DNA of 35,871 nt from Priapulus caudatus (Eukaryota > Priapulida > Priapulimorpha > Priapulimorphida > Priapulidae): contig NW_014577289.1 of NCBI RefSeq assembly GCF_000485595.1, forward strand, positions 721,110 to 756,980, given 5' to 3'. A program made the translations under genes and the position numbers. The notes under the pieces were generated by a model. It had not been told where the DNA came from and did not search any database. It was given only the letters and a program-made list of their open reading frames with translations. Below, in pieces: positions 33,105-35,871 of this stretch. Position 1 is the stretch's first letter, and each line of letters begins with the position of its first letter.

Positions 33105-34250
33105 CTGCAAAGAGACGCCGAAGATATAGTTGTGGAAACACCCACCAGGCTTGTTATACATACATAGAAACAGAGAGCTTAAACCTACTTATTTTATCGT
33201 GATTGCGTATTTATGTTATTACATTTCTTACGTTAGTTAACTAATCATTTCTCTATGCTGTTACGACAGACATGTCTTGTCTTCAGTTTGTTAACAAAAA
33301 CCGGCAACAGCTATGATTGTCCCATAAGTTTTTTAACGACTTAAAGAGATCAGTCTAGCCGTTGCGTTAATGGCGACACGAAAACTCGGTTTGTGGTAGA
33401 GTAGCTTTCTATAGGAGTGAGTTTCTTTGTAGTACTCTAGGCCGTGTATATGCCCGCATTTCCCACGAACTAATTCTGTTTTAGGCTCATAAACATAGCT
33501 TTCTCGATTTTGCGCGCGATATCGCGTTCTCGACTTCAGCTTCACCATGGACACGTGTACTTTTGGGTACATGTCACATAAACATGAAACCGTTTATGAT
33601 TTTCTATAACGGGCGCCTACGAGAAAAAATCCGTATTCCCTAGATTCGATGAATCCCGTGAGCTACCTAGTTGGTTTAGCTCTTGTCATGAATGTGATGA
33701 ATGTGTTAGCAGTATAGTTTATCTTTGAATACGCCGCAGATATGGTGTTTATCTAGGCTCCAGGCTGTAAAATAACGACGTAACATGATAACGACGAGAA
33801 ATCTAATAACATATACAAAGCAACGCCGCGCTTGATATGCAGTCCTCGCTCGCCGCGGGAATTCCCTCGTCTAAACTTTCAGAAAATGTTACGCGAGCGT
33901 ATATTCATATACGGTGTTCGGCGCGCGTGTGAAATAGCTGAATAAATGATTCGATTATACATGTCGAATATATAGCGAGATGATAGCTATACGACGACCA
34001 GATGCGGTGCCATGTTATTTGAGGTGTGAACATGGGATGTTATATAGCGTGGGACGTGAAATGTCCGCGAATATTAACGCTAGCATGGGAAACGTTTTAA
34101 GCGGTCAGTCGGCGGTTTTGCGGTTAGTGTGATTCGCGATTCCACTCTCCAATTTAAGTTTAGAGCGCGTAAACATCTTGTATTTCCCCAATAAAGTTTG
34201 TTTTTTGCTTCGAACCTTTCACGGTTTTAGGCCTCTCCGCTTTCGAATTG
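33105..34250. other. No further exon or other gene seen
   Basis: The upstream side of the Ig 1 exon. No leucine-rich-repeat exon, signal peptide or promoter could be supported. The minus frame at 33333-33572 has no recognised domain. Confidence 0.45.
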
Positions 34251-34256
34251 CGTTAA

Positions 34257-34537
34257 GCGGGCAGCACACTTCAACATTTTCGTTGCTCGTACAGGCAATT
34301 TTCGTGGTCGCCACAAAAATGGCCAAGTGTGCGGGGGCCGGCAACGACCACTCACCACGGAAATTTAGTGGTGACCACGAGTTGCCGAGAATCAAACTGG
34401 TTTGATTTCTCACCACGAAAATTGCTCGTGGTGGCAACTTGTGGTGAAGTGTGCTGTGACGCGGCAACGACCACAAAAATTGCCGACCACGAAAATTGCC
34501 TGTACGACCAACGAAAATGGTGACGTGTGCTGCCAGC
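34257..34537. mobile_element. 281-bp foldback element with TTAA target duplication
   Basis: TTAA (34253-34256) precedes GCGGGCAGCACACTTCA, and TTAA (34538-34541) follows the complementary end TGTGCTGCCAGC. The two halves are inverted copies (ATTTTCGTTG, CGTACAGGCAATTTTCGTGG) meeting at a central palindrome, AATCAAACTGGTTTGATT. Many copies of CACCACGAAAATTGC-like words lie in both orientations. TTAA duplication is used by piggyBac and Kolobok superfamilies, so this is probably a nonautonomous relative. There is no coding capacity. Confidence 0.82.
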
Positions 34538-34559
34538 TTAACGTGTGGGTCAAATTACG

Positions 34560-35150
34560 TAGTTTAGGTATTAAATGTTAATTATGTTACGAAGTCTAAA
34601 ACGCCAATTATACGTTAGTCACGTTTTCTTCACCTATAGTCTACCTGTCCCGATTTATCGTGCGTGTGACCCTTGTTCCATGTTGCAAGGTCAAGTGTGA
34701 GACCGTGGTTACATATCGGAATACTTACCAATGGTGAGAAGATACAAATGAGAAATGGTATTATCTTCTAAAGGTGAGAAAGGGGTAAACAATTTTACCA
34801 TGAACCTTCGGATGATTGAGAATGACTGAGATTCGGGGTGACGCATCAGTACCCTCTTATTATTAGAGTTGTTGTGCATATAGAAGTCGGTGAGCGTTGG
34901 TGGTTACAAAATTTCGTAGTCGGAAAACATGCGCGGTCTTTCATTTAATCAGAGTTTAGGCCAATATTGGCAACGCACAAACGAACACCGCGTATACGCC
35001 TGCTTCGTGCAGCCTTATTCCCTCTATCAGAAGAATGCAGGTCAGACAATTAGGATAAAAAGCGCGAAAGGGAAGCCTTGATGTAAGATTGCATTCACTT
35101 TGTTGATGAAATAGAAGCTTTATAGCCGACGGACCGAGTTATATAAAAGA
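34560..35150. other. No gene seen
   Basis: Unique-looking sequence between the TTAA element and the 35.17 kb hairpin. Confidence 0.45.
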
Positions 35151-35166
35151 CAGTAATAACATTCTA

Positions 35167-35206
35167 TCAAGAGTCCATAATAGACATTTCTATTATGGAC
35201 TCTTGA
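35167..35206. repeat. 18-bp-arm perfect hairpin with TCAAGAG end
   Basis: TCAAGAGTCCATAATAGA, loop CATT, and an exactly complementary second arm. It is related in sequence to the left arm of the hairpin at 13350 (two or three differences in 18). Confidence 0.9.
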
Positions 35207-35273
35207 CTCTATTAAACTTTTTGTTGTCGCCATCGTTGGTATATCCATGGCTGTGTGTGTTATTGTCGTTGTA

Positions 35274-35365
35274 TAGTTTTCGTAGTCGTCGTCGTCGCCA
35301 TTTTCGACGTCGTCGTCGTCATTGTCGTCGTCGTCGTCGTCGTCATTGTCGTCGTCGCCTCCGTA
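35274..35365. repeat. (GTC)n trinucleotide repeat
   Basis: GTCGTCGTC runs with ATT interruptions. The Asp-rich minus-strand frame across it is repeat translation. Confidence 0.9.
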
Positions 35366-35507
35366 GTAAAGGGTGAATGTCATTGACATCGGTGAGTACA
35401 TAATGCATCACGAAGTAGCTGTGATGTAAGGTTAATAGCGACTAATATTATTCCAGTAGTGGGAATATTCGATCCGCCTCAATCAGAGAATAAATGAAGA
35501 TGAGTCT

Positions 35508-35512
<5 letters not shown>

Positions 35513-35545
<33 letters not shown>
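35513..35545. repeat. (CT)n microsatellite
   Basis: A pure CT run immediately before the right-edge minisatellite. Confidence 0.95.
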
Positions 35546-35552
35546 ACAGATA

Positions 35553-35850
35553 CCCCGGGAACAATTACCCCCGGACATTTACCCCCGGACATTCCCCCCC
35601 CGGACAATTACCCCCTGAGACAATCACCCCGAACAATTACCCCCCGCGACATTACCCCCGCGACAATCACCCCCGCGACAATTACCCGACATTTAACCCC
35701 CGGACATTTACCCGGACAATCACCCCCGACAGTTTAGACCCCAGACATTTACCCCCGGACAATTATTCCCCGGACATTTACCCCCGGCATCACCCCGGAT
35801 ATTTACCCCCTGACAATTACCCCCTCCCGGGAATTTAACCCCGGACATTA
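35553..35850. repeat. Minisatellite of about 12-14 bp, GGACA(A/T)TTACCCCC
   Basis: More than twenty degenerate units, alternating ACAATTACCCCC and ACATTTACCCCCGG, run to near the right edge. The plus-strand Pro/Asn/Thr frame is repeat translation. One strand is C-rich throughout. Confidence 0.9.
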
Positions 35851-35871
35851 CGCAGCGAACATTATGAAGAG

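Noticed and set aside
32643-33202. Plus-strand ORFs opposite the Ig 1 exon
   Set aside because: They are antisense shadows of a minus-strand exon with clear Ig motifs and splice sites.

Overview
This window looks like invertebrate metazoan (probably marine) chromosomal DNA. Coding sequence is sparse, split into short exons with GT/AG borders, and set among many microsatellites, minisatellites and inverted-repeat elements. There are no bacterial-style operons. The species cannot be named from the sequence alone.

The backbone is one minus-strand gene for a Trk-like (neurotrophin-receptor-type) tyrosine kinase. Six exons can be read from right to left: an Ig domain (33104-32826), a second Ig domain on two exons (32416-32228 and 31384-31274), an acidic, tyrosine-bearing stalk (27792-27629), a transmembrane/juxtamembrane exon with an NPNY motif (16330-16114), and the kinase N-lobe (1454-1151). 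Intron phases run 1-1, 1-1, 1-1, 1-0, 0-1, 1-2, so all six join in one frame (about 421 codons). The N-terminal ectodomain and the kinase C-lobe lie outside the window.

The roughly 11 kb intron between stalk and transmembrane exons holds a cytochrome P450 locus on the same strand. Copy 1 (22244-20359) is almost complete in two exons but carries a frameshift, an in-frame TGA and an altered heme loop. Copy 2 (24289-22508) is clearly a pseudogene and contains an inserted exon of a MADF-domain protein. P450 promoter and end fragments also occur around 12.85-14.7 kb and 17.6-18.05 kb. Two blocks (7.7-8.66 kb like 15.47-16.4 kb; 13.13-15.43 kb like 16.49-18.74 kb) are near-copies that differ mostly by one-base indels, and they surround a 25-N gap. 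They look more like an assembly or gap-filling artefact than biology.

The large intron between transmembrane and kinase exons carries a plus-strand element (about 2556-6291) with colinear inverted termini. It holds a decayed open reading frame of a repeated, uncharacterised metazoan family that has a FEN/PIN-like acidic motif set and a Cys-rich tail. This is the best candidate for an undescribed mobile system here. Other insertions include a 923 bp TA-flanked element (29227-30149), a 281 bp TTAA-flanked foldback element (34257-34537), foldbacks at 12.93-13.69, 19.49-19.76 and 31.48-31.93 kb, and a small family of hairpins that share TCAAGAG ends. No tRNA, rRNA or CRISPR array was recognised.
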